This document shows positions 1-8,092 of a DNA stretch of 56,880 nucleotides, piece after piece. The DNA comes from JBOHNM01 sp050730675 (GTDB taxonomy: Bacteria > Planctomycetota > Phycisphaerae > Phycisphaerales > UBA1924). The stretch's first letter is position 1. Every line of letters starts with the position of its first letter. The notes beneath the pieces are model-generated. The model saw only the letters and a program-made list of their open reading frames with translations, did not search any database and was not told the origin of the DNA. The DNA is taken from assembly GCA_050730675.1 (NCBI GenBank), contig JBOHNM010000006.1, positions 1-56,880 on the forward strand. The letters run 5' to 3'. Both the position numbers and the translations under genes were made by a program.

Positions 1-66
1 ACCGCTCCGAGCAGCGGTCGGTGGCACAACTCCTTCAGTTTCTTCGCCGAAACTCCCCGCAACTCC
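1..66. other. Short leader before lipB
   Basis: No gene is visible here. The first 18 bases can fold as a hairpin (ACCGCT, six-base loop, AGCGGT) and could belong to the end of an upstream gene outside the window. There is no T-run after it, so I do not call it a terminator. Confidence 0.3.
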
Positions 67-885
67 GTGTTGAAACTCCTTTCCCTACCCTCCGCCGTGA
101 GTTCCATCGTCGAAGTCGTGGACTGGGGCCGCCTCAACTACCGCGAGGCGTTTGCGCGGCAGAACGAACTCGTCGAGCAGGTGCTGGCGAGCCGCGCGGA
201 GGGGGAGGGCGTTTCCGGCGGCGGTTTTCTCGTGCTGGTGGAGCATGACCCGGTGATCACGGTTTCACGGCGGCCCACGGCCGCGGGAAACGTGGTGGCG
301 CCGGCGGCGCTGCTGGCGCGCGAGGGCGTGGCGGTGGAGGAAACCGACCGCGGCGGCGATGTGACCTACCACGGGCCGGGGCAACTGGTGGTGTATCCGG
401 TCCTGGACCTCAACGCGTTTTCGCTGCGGCTCCATGACTACATGCGGCTGCTCGAAGACGCGGTGATCGAGGTCTGCCGCGGGTATGGGGTGGCTGCGCA
501 CCGGGACGTGTGCGCCACGGGGGTGTGGGTGGGGGGGGAAGACAACAGCACACAGCACACAGCGGGACAGCGAACACTCGGAGCGGAAGCGGGAGTCGGG
601 GGAGAGAATGGGGCCGTGTGCGAAACGCCGAAGACGGGTCGAAAAATCTGTGCCATGGGCGTGCGCGTGCGGCGGTGGGTGAGCCTGCACGGGCTGGCGC
701 TGAACGTGACGACGAACCTGCGGCACTTCGACCTGATCGTGCCGTGCGGGCTGGTGGGACGGAAGGTGACGAGCCTGGAGGCGGAGATGGGGAAGGATGT
801 GCCGCCGATGGAGGATGTGAAGCGGCGGGTGACGGAGGAACTGGTGGTGAGGCTGGCGGCGCGGGTCACTCCAGCGGATTCATGA
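67..885 (+). CDS. lipB: Lipoyl(octanoyl) transferase LipB with an in-frame insert
   Basis: LipB moves an octanoyl group from acyl carrier protein to the lipoyl domains of 2-oxoacid dehydrogenases and the glycine cleavage system. The 272-residue protein starts at GTG and shows the family motifs: GGDVTYHGPGQ near residue 96, GRKICAMGVRVRRWVS near 191 (catalytic lysine K193) and VPCGL near 225 (catalytic C227). Between the normally adjacent GVWV and GRKI segments lies about 33 extra residues (roughly 158-190) rich in G, E, T and Q. They come from low-complexity DNA with repeated CACAGCA-like words, and the frame is kept. No lipA is nearby. The last 20 bases overlap the convergent gene at 866-2227. 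A GTG further in (about base 100) is an alternative start. Confidence 0.93.
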   Translation: MLKLLSLPSAVSSIVEVVDWGRLNYREAFARQNELVEQVLASRAEGEGVSGGGFLVLVEHDPVITVSRRPTAAGNVVAPAALLAREGVAVEETDRGGDVTYHGPGQLVVYPVLDLNAFSLRLHDYMRLLEDAVIEVCRGYGVAAHRDVCATGVWVGGEDNSTQHTAGQRTLGAEAGVGGENGAVCETPKTGRKICAMGVRVRRWVSLHGLALNVTTNLRHFDLIVPCGLVGRKVTSLEAEMGKDVPPMEDVKRRVTEELVVRLAARVTPADS

Positions 886-2227
886 ACAGGCCGGTCGCCA
901 GCTTCGGGAGGAAAAACGTGCTCTTCTGCGGCATCAATTCGCCGGCGTGGCTGACCTCGCGGACGGCCTGCAGGGGTGTGGGGCGGACCAGGACGGCGAG
1001 CTGCGGCACAAAGCCGTCGCCGCCGCCCGAGCCGCGCTGGTGGCCGGCGCCGATCTCGGCGACCTCGGCGGTGGTGTGGGGGAAGGCCCACTGCACGGGC
1101 TTGCCGGCGTTCAGGGCGGGCTGGCAGATCTGTTCCACGAGGATGTGCTGGACGAAGGCGACATCGAGCCTGCGCCAGGCCTCGGGCTTGCTGCCGAATC
1201 GGGCCTTGAGGGGATCGGGCATGACGGGGACGGCGATGGCGGCCTGCCTGGTGGCGAAGTCGTACACGGCGACGCGGGGCTTGCCAAGATGGGTGGCTTG
1301 GTTGAGGGCGGCTTCGATGGCCGCGAGGTCGGTTGTGTCGGCGATGGGCTCAAAGCGAAGGTGCGGCGCGGCGGCAGCCTTGAAGGCGTCCCAGGTGTAT
1401 TTCTGCATGCCGCCGAGGACGCGGTGGGTGGGGCCGATGACCGTGCCGGGGTCGGACATGGAGATGAGGACGAACATGCAGCGGCGGGCCGGGTGTCCGG
1501 GCGGGAGTTTCAGTTCGTTGACGTAGTTCAGTTGCGTGGTGTAGCGGTGGTGCCCGTCGGCGATGAAGATGTCCTCGCCGGCGAGGGCGGCCTCGAGCTG
1601 GGCGATGAGGGCGCCGTCGGTGATGGTCCAGACCTCGTGAAGGGTCATGTCGGCGGTGCGGGCGGAGGCATCGGGCGGGCGCGAGGCGCAGACCTGTGCC
1701 CCGAGGTGCGAGCCGGTGCGGCGGTCGTCGGCGTAGAGGCCGAAGATCGGCGAGAGTTGGACACCGGTGGCCTTCATCAGGGCCATGCGGTCGGCCTTGG
1801 GGCCGCTGAAGGTCTCTTCGTGCGGGAGCATGCCCCCGCCCTCGTGCGGACCGAAGGGGACGAGGTCGAGCGTGCAGGCGAAGCCGGTGCGCTGGTGGAG
1901 GGCGCCGTGGTGCTGGAAGGTCTGGCGGTAGCAGAAGATCGCGGGCGGGCGCAGGCGGGTAAGCGTGCCATCGGCAAGCCAGGAGCGGTAGGTAGCGGCC
2001 GCGGCGGTGTAGGCGGCGGCGGGGCCGAGTTCCTTGGCGGGCAGGTGCGGGAGGTCAACGGCGACGATGTTCTTGGAAGAGCGGGCGAGCAGGGCGGCCT
2101 TGGCGCCCTCGTCGAGGACGTCGTAGGGCGGGGCGATGAAGGCGGAGAGGTCAACACCGGCGCCGGAATCGCGGGCGTCGGCGAGGGAGGTGTAGGTGAT
2201 GGCGCGGAAGGGGTGGATCGGGGGCAT
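866..2227 (-). CDS. DUF1015 family protein
   Basis: A 453-residue cytosolic protein of the DUF1015 family, whose biochemical role is not established. Family hallmarks are APPYDV near residue 33, LPHEETF near 134 and IADGHHRYTTQ near 222, a conserved His-rich motif that suggests metal or phosphate chemistry. The frame stays open 35 codons upstream, but that stretch is translated from a simple repeat and has no family similarity. The ATG at 2227 begins the conserved sequence and has a -10 box seven bases upstream. The gene is divergent from purQ and its 3' end overlaps lipB. Planctomycetes usually carry DUF1015 as a single gene. Function is not inferred beyond the family. Confidence 0.85.
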   Translation of the reverse strand: MPPIHPFRAITYTSLADARDSGAGVDLSAFIAPPYDVLDEGAKAALLARSSKNIVAVDLPHLPAKELGPAAAYTAAAATYRSWLADGTLTRLRPPAIFCYRQTFQHHGALHQRTGFACTLDLVPFGPHEGGGMLPHEETFSGPKADRMALMKATGVQLSPIFGLYADDRRTGSHLGAQVCASRPPDASARTADMTLHEVWTITDGALIAQLEAALAGEDIFIADGHHRYTTQLNYVNELKLPPGHPARRCMFVLISMSDPGTVIGPTHRVLGGMQKYTWDAFKAAAAPHLRFEPIADTTDLAAIEAALNQATHLGKPRVAVYDFATRQAAIAVPVMPDPLKARFGSKPEAWRRLDVAFVQHILVEQICQPALNAGKPVQWAFPHTTAEVAEIGAGHQRGSGGGDGFVPQLAVLVRPTPLQAVREVSHAGELMPQKSTFFLPKLATGLFMNPLE

Positions 2228-2234
2228 GGCGGGA

Positions 2235-2240
2235 AAGGTA
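2235..2240 (-). promoter_or_regulatory. -10 box of the DUF1015 gene (leaderless)
   Basis: TACCTT on the minus strand ends seven bases before the ATG at 2227, which would place +1 at or next to the start codon. No Shine-Dalgarno sequence and no clear -35 are visible. Confidence 0.5.
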
Positions 2241-2268
2241 TCGGAAGGATCGAGGCTCCGGGTTATCA

Positions 2269-2289
2269 GGATGAAGGAGGAAGGATGAA
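2269..2289. repeat. GGATGAAGGA-type simple repeat
   Basis: Degenerate direct repeats of GGATGAA/GGAGGAA lie between the divergent starts of the DUF1015 gene and purQ. Read on the minus strand they give a spurious HPSSFIL peptide, a word often seen in over-extended gene models of GC-rich bacteria. I treat it as non-coding. Confidence 0.5.
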
Positions 2290-2308
2290 CGCAAAGCAGG
2301 CCCGGGCG

Positions 2309-2314
2309 TATTGT
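2309..2314 (+). promoter_or_regulatory. -10 box of purQ (leaderless)
   Basis: TATTGT lies five bases before the ATG at 2320. No Shine-Dalgarno sequence lies between them. Confidence 0.5.
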
Positions 2315-2319
2315 TCGGC

Positions 2320-3138
2320 ATGCCCAAGGCACTGGTGATTCGCGCGGCGGGGACGAACTGCGATCAGGAGATGGTGCGGGCGTTCACGCTCGCGGGGGCC
2401 GAGACGGAACTGGTCCATCTGGACCGGGCGATCGAGCGGCCGGAGATGGTCGGCGAGTTTGACCTGCTGGGGTTCCCGGGCGGGTTCAGTTATGGCGACG
2501 ATGTGGCGTCGGGGCGGATCTACGCGATGCGGATGCGCGAGCGGCTGTGGCCGGCGCTGCGGGATGCCGCGGGGCGCGGGTGCCCGATGATCGCGGCGTG
2601 CAACGGGTTCCAGATCCTGGTGCAGTCGGGGCTGTTACCGGGGCCAAGCGGGGCGGGGCAGTGGCCGGAGGAGCCGCCGGAGCAGGAGACGAGCTTGGCG
2701 CACAACGCGGGCGGGCGGTTTATCGATCGGTGGGTGGGGGTGCGGACAGACCCGGCGTCGGTGTGCATCTGGACGCGGGGGCTGGAGGCGGAGTTCAGCG
2801 GCGGAGAGGCAAGCGAAGCGATGATGCTGCCGATCGCGCACGGTGAGGGGCGGTTTGTGGTGAAGTCGCCCGAGGTGCTGGCGCGCTTGCAGCAGGCGGG
2901 GCAGGTGGCGCTGCGGTATGGGCGCGAGGACAATCCGAACGGTTCGACCGATGACATTGCGGGGATCTGCGATGCGACGGGGCGGATCTTTGGATTGATG
3001 CCGCACCCGGAGCGGTACCTGGACTGGACGCGGCATCCGTTCTGGACGCGGCTGCCGGAGGGCGTGCGGCGCGGGGAGACGCCGGGCCTGCGGATGTTCC
3101 GCAATGCTGTGGCGGCGGTGGCCGAGGTGCGGGTGTGA
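2320..3138 (+). CDS. purQ: Phosphoribosylformylglycinamidine synthase subunit PurQ
   Basis: The glutaminase subunit of FGAM synthase, which feeds ammonia to PurL in step four of purine synthesis. The 272-residue class I amidotransferase fold shows the oxyanion region GFPGGFSYGDD near residue 52, the nucleophile in AACNGFQIL (C94) and the His-Glu pair in LMPHPER (H229, E231). It is longer than the roughly 225-residue Bacillus enzyme because of inserts after the nucleophile elbow. I chose the ATG at 2320 over the TTG three codons earlier because it fits the leaderless -10 spacing. The stop overlaps the GTG of the next gene (GTGA), so the zinc-ribbon cluster is probably read through from here. 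purL and purS are not in the window. Confidence 0.94.
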   Translation: MPKALVIRAAGTNCDQEMVRAFTLAGAETELVHLDRAIERPEMVGEFDLLGFPGGFSYGDDVASGRIYAMRMRERLWPALRDAAGRGCPMIAACNGFQILVQSGLLPGPSGAGQWPEEPPEQETSLAHNAGGRFIDRWVGVRTDPASVCIWTRGLEAEFSGGEASEAMMLPIAHGEGRFVVKSPEVLARLQQAGQVALRYGREDNPNGSTDDIAGICDATGRIFGLMPHPERYLDWTRHPFWTRLPEGVRRGETPGLRMFRNAVAAVAEVRV

Positions 3139-4013
3139 ATGAGCGAGCAGGGGACGCTCTTGCGTTGAATTCCCCGGCGCCGCCTACGGAGCCGACGGTC
3201 GAGCGCGTCGACGTGCACCGCGAGTGTCTCGGCTGCGGGTATGACTTGTGGAACCAGCCGGTGAAGGGCGTCTGCTCGGAGTGCGGGCGGGACGTGCGGT
3301 TGACGCTGGCGACACGGGTTTGGGCCTGGGACGAGCCGGATCGCGCGGCGCGGTTCGCCAAGGGCCTGCGGACGATGGCCGCGGGCGTGCTGATGGCGGG
3401 CGGATCGATGGTGCTGACGGCGCTCGGCGCCATCGTAACGGGGGGAAACTCCGACGTGGTGCCGATGGTGGGGGGCGCGGCGGTGATGTGCTCGCTGGCG
3501 GTGTACGTGGCGGGGCTGGCGCGGGCGACGCTGGGGGCGCCGGTCGCGCCGGTGCTTGGCTTTCTGAGCGCGGGGCTGATGGCGGTGTTTGTTGTGATCG
3601 TGGTCACGGTGATCATGCAAGCCGCGGGGATCATCGGGCGGCCGAACGTGCCGGAGAAGATGTACGTCGGGTGTGTTGCGGGGGCGGCGGTGGGGCAGGG
3701 CATGACGCTGGGGCTGTGGCTCTGCCTGAACAGCGAGGTTGTGAGCAGCCGCAGGCGGTCGGCGTGGATGATGTGGTGCGGGCTGATCGGCGCGTCGATT
3801 GCCGGCACAATCGGCGTGGTGATCCTCGCGCTGAATTCGGGTGTTCAGGACTATCTTCGGCCCGGAACGACCAGCTTCGTCGTCTACCTGCTCATGATCT
3901 GGGGCGTGGCGCTCGCGGGGCTCCTCTGGTCGGCGTGGGCGTCGTTTCTGTGGCTGCGGATTTCCCGGCGTGTGGACTCGGTGCGTGCGGCGATGCCCCG
4001 GCGGCGTGGCTGA
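3135..4013 (+). CDS. Zinc-ribbon membrane protein, paralogue A
   Basis: A 292-residue protein of unknown function, first of four related genes in a row. A proline-rich start leads into a four-cysteine zinc ribbon (C31, C34, C47, C50; HRECLGCGYDLW...VCSECG). A charged segment follows (WDEPDRAARFAKGLR), then about six hydrophobic helices between residues 83 and 271. The ribbon is probably cytoplasmic, ahead of the membrane part. The GTG start overlaps the purQ stop by four bases, which implies translational coupling. HRECLGCGYD and WDEP are shared with paralogue B, showing recent duplication. The ribbon could bind metal, nucleic acid or a partner protein; nothing here decides between these. Confidence 0.8.
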   Translation: MNERAGDALALNSPAPPTEPTVERVDVHRECLGCGYDLWNQPVKGVCSECGRDVRLTLATRVWAWDEPDRAARFAKGLRTMAAGVLMAGGSMVLTALGAIVTGGNSDVVPMVGGAAVMCSLAVYVAGLARATLGAPVAPVLGFLSAGLMAVFVVIVVTVIMQAAGIIGRPNVPEKMYVGCVAGAAVGQGMTLGLWLCLNSEVVSSRRRSAWMMWCGLIGASIAGTIGVVILALNSGVQDYLRPGTTSFVVYLLMIWGVALAGLLWSAWASFLWLRISRRVDSVRAAMPRRRG

Positions 4014-4045
4014 GGTTTGTGGTGGTGTCGTGTGCGGAGGGGTCG

Positions 4046-4999
4046 ATGACGATGAAGCCAGGCGCGATGAACCCCGGCGATGGCTCGAGCATGCCGCCGG
4101 TTTTGGTGCCGCGCGAGCAGGGCAAGCCGGTCGATGTCCATCGCGAGTGCTTGGGGTGCGGGTACGACATCTGGGGGCAGGATTCGGAGGGCGTGTGCCC
4201 GGAGTGCGGGCGGGAGATCCGGCTGACGCTGGCGGTGCCGATATCGGTGTGGGACGAGCCGGAGAAGGCGCGGCGGATGGCGCGTGGTCTGAGGCGGATG
4301 GGCATGTCGATGATCGTGCTGCTGGTGGCGTTTGTCGCCGGGATCTTGATCGAGATCGCGACGCGGAGCTTGCGGGTGGGGGTCGTTTCGTCGACGACTC
4401 CGCTGGTGTACTTCGGCGTGGTTTTGAGCGCGCTGGTGGTGTTCGCGAGCGGGGTGTGGACTGCGGCGCAGGCGGGGCCGAGCGATCGGGGCTATGGCCG
4501 GGCGAGTGCGGCGGGGCTGATGATCCTGGCGGCGATGGGAGGGATGATGGTGCTGGACAGCAACAACGTCGTGCGGATCTGGGTGGCGCGACGAGAGTCC
4601 TTCGGCGTCGCGTTCGGCCTGGTGTTCGGCGTTCAGGGGATCCTGCTGGGGGCGTGGATCGTCGGGAACAGTTGGATCGTCGCCGGCGGCAGGCGGGGCG
4701 CGTGGATCACGCGGTTCGGCGTGATGGGCGTGGCGGTCTTTGCGTGCCTGGTGTTTCTGCTGATGATGGTGTCGGTGGGGCTCGGGCCGCACAGCAGCAT
4801 CGTGGCGCAGGTCGGGATCGGGGTGGCGAGCTTGGCGCTCGCGGTCGTCGGCGGCCTCTGGCTGGTCGCTTCGCCCGTTGTGTGGCTGATCATGGCGCGG
4901 CGTGTGAAAGAACTGGTGGTGCTCGCCCCGAACAGGGCGACGGCGACGGCTGGCGGGGCGGCGAAGGATGAGCCGATGACCGGGGCGACGACGCACTGA
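4046..4999 (+). CDS. Zinc-ribbon membrane protein, paralogue B
   Basis: A 317-residue paralogue of the preceding gene. The zinc ribbon uses C35, C38, C51 and C54 (HRECLGCGYDIW...VCPECG) and is followed by the same WDEPEKARRMARGLR segment and about six membrane helices, ending in a polar A/T-rich tail. I chose the ATG at 4046 because a GGAGG sits seven bases upstream and because the long open frame before it has no family similarity. The start is 32 bases after paralogue A. Function unknown. Confidence 0.8.
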   Translation: MTMKPGAMNPGDGSSMPPVLVPREQGKPVDVHRECLGCGYDIWGQDSEGVCPECGREIRLTLAVPISVWDEPEKARRMARGLRRMGMSMIVLLVAFVAGILIEIATRSLRVGVVSSTTPLVYFGVVLSALVVFASGVWTAAQAGPSDRGYGRASAAGLMILAAMGGMMVLDSNNVVRIWVARRESFGVAFGLVFGVQGILLGAWIVGNSWIVAGGRRGAWITRFGVMGVAVFACLVFLLMMVSVGLGPHSSIVAQVGIGVASLALAVVGGLWLVASPVVWLIMARRVKELVVLAPNRATATAGGAAKDEPMTGATTH

Positions 5000-5001
5000 G
5001 G

Positions 5002-5997
5002 GTGATGCTCTTGGACATTGAAGCCGGCAACATCCCGCCTCGGATTCCCGCCGCGATGCCATCGGCCCCACCGACGGTCGCGCCGGCGCCGTCAGTTCCG
5101 GCTGTGGCGCGTGAGCGGAAATGCGGCCGGTGCGGCTACAGCATGGCGGGACTGGCGGACAGTGCGGCGTGCCCTGAGTGCGGGATGCAGGCGCTGGGGC
5201 TGTTGCGGCGCGAGTGTTTCAACTGCGAGTACGACCTGACGGGGCTCGAGTCATCGGGCGTCTGCCCCGAGTGCGGCACGGCGGTGGCGCTGACGCTGCA
5301 GCATCCATTGATCCGGGAGCTTGATCCGGCGAAAGCGCGGCACGCGTCGGGCGGGCTGTGGCTGATGGTGGGGGCGTACTCGGCGCTGTTTGTGGGCGGG
5401 CTGCTGGGGGCGGCGTTCACGTCCGCGGGGGCCACGATCATGCTGCCGGTGCTGGCGCTGGCGTGGCTGGGCTTGTACATCGCCGGGACGATCCGGCTGG
5501 TGCTGGGGACGCCGAAGGTGACCCGGGCGAAGATCGTCTGTCTGGTGGGCGCCGGCGTTTCGCTGGGGACCTTTGTGATGATGATCCTGCTGCCGATGTG
5601 CGGCGTGGACCCGTCCGAGGCGATGTGGGGGATGATGATCCTGGTCGCATCGGGCGGGATGTACGCACACCTGGCAGCACTGGCCCTGATCGTGCGGCAG
5701 ATCGCCTACGGGCTGGGGCGGCGGCGGCTGGCGGCGGTGGGAACACGCTGGGTGTACTACACGTGCATCTGGCACGGGCTTGTGTGGTTGAGCGTGATCG
5801 CGATCGCCCTGTGCTTTGTCCGCACCTCGACGGGCAGTTCGTCGGACATTTTCGGCAGCGGTGCGCCGTTCATCGTGGCGTGGTTCTTCTCGTGGTTCGG
5901 GCACGCGGTGTGGGTGATCGTGGGGATGGTGATGATGATCCGGCTGGCCCGGGCGGCCCGGGCGCAGGTCGCGGCCATCGGCAACGCGATCCGGTAG
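5002..5997 (+). CDS. Double zinc-ribbon membrane protein, paralogue C
   Basis: A 331-residue member of the same cluster with two consecutive zinc ribbons: C41, C44, C57, C60 and C72, C75, C88, C91. The second (RECFNCEYDL...VCPECG) corresponds to the single ribbon of A and B. A Pro/Ala-rich N-terminus precedes them and about six membrane helices follow from residue 115. The GTG at 5002 and the ATG at 5005 are adjacent possible starts, two bases after the paralogue B stop. The extra ribbon suggests internal duplication after gene duplication. Function unknown. Confidence 0.8.
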   Translation: MMLLDIEAGNIPPRIPAAMPSAPPTVAPAPSVPAVARERKCGRCGYSMAGLADSAACPECGMQALGLLRRECFNCEYDLTGLESSGVCPECGTAVALTLQHPLIRELDPAKARHASGGLWLMVGAYSALFVGGLLGAAFTSAGATIMLPVLALAWLGLYIAGTIRLVLGTPKVTRAKIVCLVGAGVSLGTFVMMILLPMCGVDPSEAMWGMMILVASGGMYAHLAALALIVRQIAYGLGRRRLAAVGTRWVYYTCIWHGLVWLSVIAIALCFVRTSTGSSSDIFGSGAPFIVAWFFSWFGHAVWVIVGMVMMIRLARAARAQVAAIGNAIR

Positions 5998-6000
5998 ACT
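5995..6000 (+). promoter_or_regulatory. -10-like box before paralogue D (leaderless)
   Basis: TAGACT ends seven bases before the ATG at 6008. Its TAG is also the stop codon of paralogue C, so coincidence is possible. The same TAGACT arrangement recurs before rsfS. Confidence 0.4.
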
Positions 6001-6007
6001 GTGCGGC

Positions 6008-6994
6008 ATGATGCTCGATCCCAAGTGGCTGGAGCAGACGGTGGCGGCGGCCAAGGCGGCGAAGGAGGGGACTCCCCAGCCGGCGCCGTGCCATAAGTGC
6101 GGGTATGACCTGCGCGGGCTGCCGCCGGGCAAACCCTGTCCGGAGTGCGGGACGACGGTGCTGCGGACGCTGGCGCCGAGCGGGAAGATGAGCGGGCTCA
6201 AGCGGCTGTTGATGGCGCCGGGAGATCAATTGCGGGTGCTGGCGATCGCGGGGTGGCTGTTCGGGCCGGGGTTCACGGTCTTCGCGGGCGGGATGCTGGT
6301 GGCATGGATCTGTGGATTTTTGCGGGTGATCGACTGGGCGGAGACGAGCCGGTCGCTGCAGACGGCGGCGACGGGGGCGGCGTTCATCGGCGCGCTTGCG
6401 TGGGCCGCGGGGCTCTGGCTGATGACGGGGATGCCGCTGGCGAAGGTGGGGGATGAGCCGGGGGCCACGGACATTGTGTTTGTGCCGCGGCGGTCGCGGA
6501 CACTGGTGTGGGTGGTGCGTGCGGCGGGGGGGCTGCTGCCGGTGGGTGTGGCGCTGACGCTGCTTTCTACCTGGGCGGACAACAACAGCTTGCTGTGGGC
6601 GGACGCGGCACGGATCTGGGCGATGCTGACGGTCACGGCGGCTCTGATCGGGGCCGGCGCGGCGGCGGTGGTGCTGCGCGAGGCGGCGATCACGCTGGAG
6701 GACGACTTCGCTGCGAACATGATGCTGTGGGGGTCGTGGGCGCTGCCTGCGGCGGGGATCTATTGCGGGAGTTCGGCGTTGGCGGGGCCGTGCTTCAACT
6801 GGGGGATGGGGCTGATGAATCTTACGGGGATCGGGTATTCCATCGTGATGCTGCCGCTGCCGTTCATGCTGGTGGGGGGGATCTGGTGCCTGGGGACGAC
6901 ATGCCGGTGGGCGTCACGGCATGCGGAACGGGCGGCGGAGAAGGATCGGGAGTTCCGGGAGAAGGCTGAGGCGGCTGGGAGGGCCGGGAGATAA
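6008..6994 (+). CDS. Zinc-ribbon membrane protein, paralogue D
   Basis: The fourth and most divergent paralogue, 328 residues. A short amphipathic start (PKWLEQTVAAAKAAKE) leads into one zinc ribbon (C28, C31, C44, C47; CHKCGYDLRG...CPECG), then about six hydrophobic helices from residue 75. The C-terminus is highly charged and ends with an E/K/R-rich helix. The CGYDLRGLP wording is typical of planctomycete ribbon proteins. It follows paralogue C by ten bases. Function unknown. Confidence 0.8.
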   Translation: MMLDPKWLEQTVAAAKAAKEGTPQPAPCHKCGYDLRGLPPGKPCPECGTTVLRTLAPSGKMSGLKRLLMAPGDQLRVLAIAGWLFGPGFTVFAGGMLVAWICGFLRVIDWAETSRSLQTAATGAAFIGALAWAAGLWLMTGMPLAKVGDEPGATDIVFVPRRSRTLVWVVRAAGGLLPVGVALTLLSTWADNNSLLWADAARIWAMLTVTAALIGAGAAAVVLREAAITLEDDFAANMMLWGSWALPAAGIYCGSSALAGPCFNWGMGLMNLTGIGYSIVMLPLPFMLVGGIWCLGTTCRWASRHAERAAEKDREFREKAEAAGRAGR

Positions 6995-6999
6995 GAGGT

Positions 7000-7110
7000 T
7001 TACCACAGAGTGCACAGAGGGAACAGAGTCAAGATATCAGATTTGTACGCAGAGGACACAGAGGTACGCAGAGAAACGCGGGAAGAGGAGAGGGAAAAGA
7101 CACGGAATGA
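7000..7110. repeat. CACAGAG-type degenerate tandem repeat
   Basis: Six copies of a CACAGAG/CGCAGAG word fill this gap, in two groups (about 7004-7028 and 7049-7079), followed by purine-rich sequence. It sits between the convergent ends of the zinc-ribbon cluster and the VPTPG gene. The type is widespread in GC-rich genomes and often mis-called as protein. The remaining gap to 7249 has no gene. Confidence 0.6.
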
Positions 7111-7249
7111 AGACACCGACCCCGAGGGCCGGCGTCCTCGTGACAAATGTGCTCGATTGAAGTCCGAGCCAGTAATGAGTTGGCGTGCAACGCGCCGGTG
7201 CCACCCAAACAACTTCGTCGCCTGCGACTTGTCGCTGATCGCGTGTTCT

Positions 7250-7912
7250 TCACGCCCTCCGTCGTCGGCGCGTGGCGGCCAATCCCACCATCCCGAGCAC
7301 CGCGGCGGCACCGGGCGTCGGCACGATCGTGAACTGGAAGTTTGGACCCGTCAGCGGGACGCTCCCGCCCAGGTTTGCCACCGGCATCATCGGTCCGAAC
7401 GGCGAGCCGAACGGTTGACCGAAGCCGCTGTCGTTCATGCGCGGGATGGTGATCGTCGCGCCGGCGGCGAACGTCTGCCCGACCCGGTTGTCCGCGTCGC
7501 GCAGCACGCCGCCGGACGCGCGCCGGTATCCCAGCGTGTACAGCGTGTTCGGCTGCAGGACGATCGCCGTGCCGAGGTTGACGAACCGGAAGTCGTTGAT
7601 GAGCGTGGCGCCTGTCCCCGCCGGCACCGTCACGCTCGCGAGCAGCGACACGGCGCCCGTCTGCCAGATGCCGACCTCGACATTCACTTCCAGCCCGTTG
7701 GCCTCGAAATCCCAGAACCCCAGCGCCGTCACCTGCAGCGGGTTCGCTCCCGTCATCATCTGCCAACCGATGCAGTTCGACCCGCTGAACGACGTCGCGC
7801 CCGACACGAAGCCACCCGAACCCGAGCTGGTCACGAACACATCCGCGTGCGCGGAGGCCGCTGCCAACAGCCCCAGACCGATCGCCCCTGCAAGCAACAT
7901 CTTCCGACTCAT
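7250..7912 (-). CDS. Secreted protein with VPTPG (PEP-CTERM-like) tail
   Basis: A 220-residue exported protein. It begins MSRKMLLAGAIGLGLLAAA-SAHA, a Sec signal peptide with likely cleavage after AHA. A beta-rich body of about 170 residues follows. The C-terminus is a sorting-signal-like tail: VPTPG, a short hydrophobic helix (AAAVLGMVGLAA), then TRRRRR. This is the PEP-CTERM layout with the VPTPG variant common in Phycisphaerae, where a membrane processing enzyme is expected but is not in this window. The body resembles domains that recur in such proteins but I cannot name an activity. AAGGAG lies upstream of the ATG at 7912. An open frame continues further upstream without a signal peptide, so I did not extend the start. 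Confidence 0.75.
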   Translation of the reverse strand: MSRKMLLAGAIGLGLLAAASAHADVFVTSSGSGGFVSGATSFSGSNCIGWQMMTGANPLQVTALGFWDFEANGLEVNVEVGIWQTGAVSLLASVTVPAGTGATLINDFRFVNLGTAIVLQPNTLYTLGYRRASGGVLRDADNRVGQTFAAGATITIPRMNDSGFGQPFGSPFGPMMPVANLGGSVPLTGPNFQFTIVPTPGAAAVLGMVGLAATRRRRRA

Positions 7913-8081
7913 GGCTCTTCTCCTTGTTTGGATATGCAGGCCGCCCACAAGGGCCGCCCAATGGTCTCTCAACCCCTCATACGCAGAAGGCCCGCCGGAC
8001 CAGACAAGAAAAAATGACGACCAGCGTGTTCCGCGGTGAATGCGGGGCGGGTGCTGTTGCGACCGGGATTCGTCCGATTCC
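7913..8081. other. Divergent intergenic region upstream of mnmA
   Basis: This divergent gap separates the VPTPG gene and mnmA. It holds a direct repeat of GGGCGGCC-like sequence (about 7945-7970, minus strand) and no gene. The mnmA -10 box lies at its right edge. Confidence 0.4.
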
Positions 8082-8087
8082 TACGAT
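8082..8087 (+). promoter_or_regulatory. -10 box of mnmA (leaderless)
   Basis: TACGAT is followed by five bases and then GTG at 8093. A possible -35 TTGCGA lies at 8057-8062 (spacer 19). This placement favours 8093 over the earlier in-frame GTG at 8036. Confidence 0.5.
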
Positions 8088-8092
8088 GGTGG

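Noticed and set aside
2228..2332. N-terminal extension of the DUF1015 protein
   Set aside because: The 35 extra residues come from a simple GGATGAA-type repeat and a proximal ATG has the -10 box.
866..2338. A long open frame on the plus strand opposite the DUF1015 gene
   Set aside because: It is Gly/Ala/Asp-rich chance coding from the high GC of the opposite strand and has no recognisable domain. The minus-strand gene carries clear family motifs.
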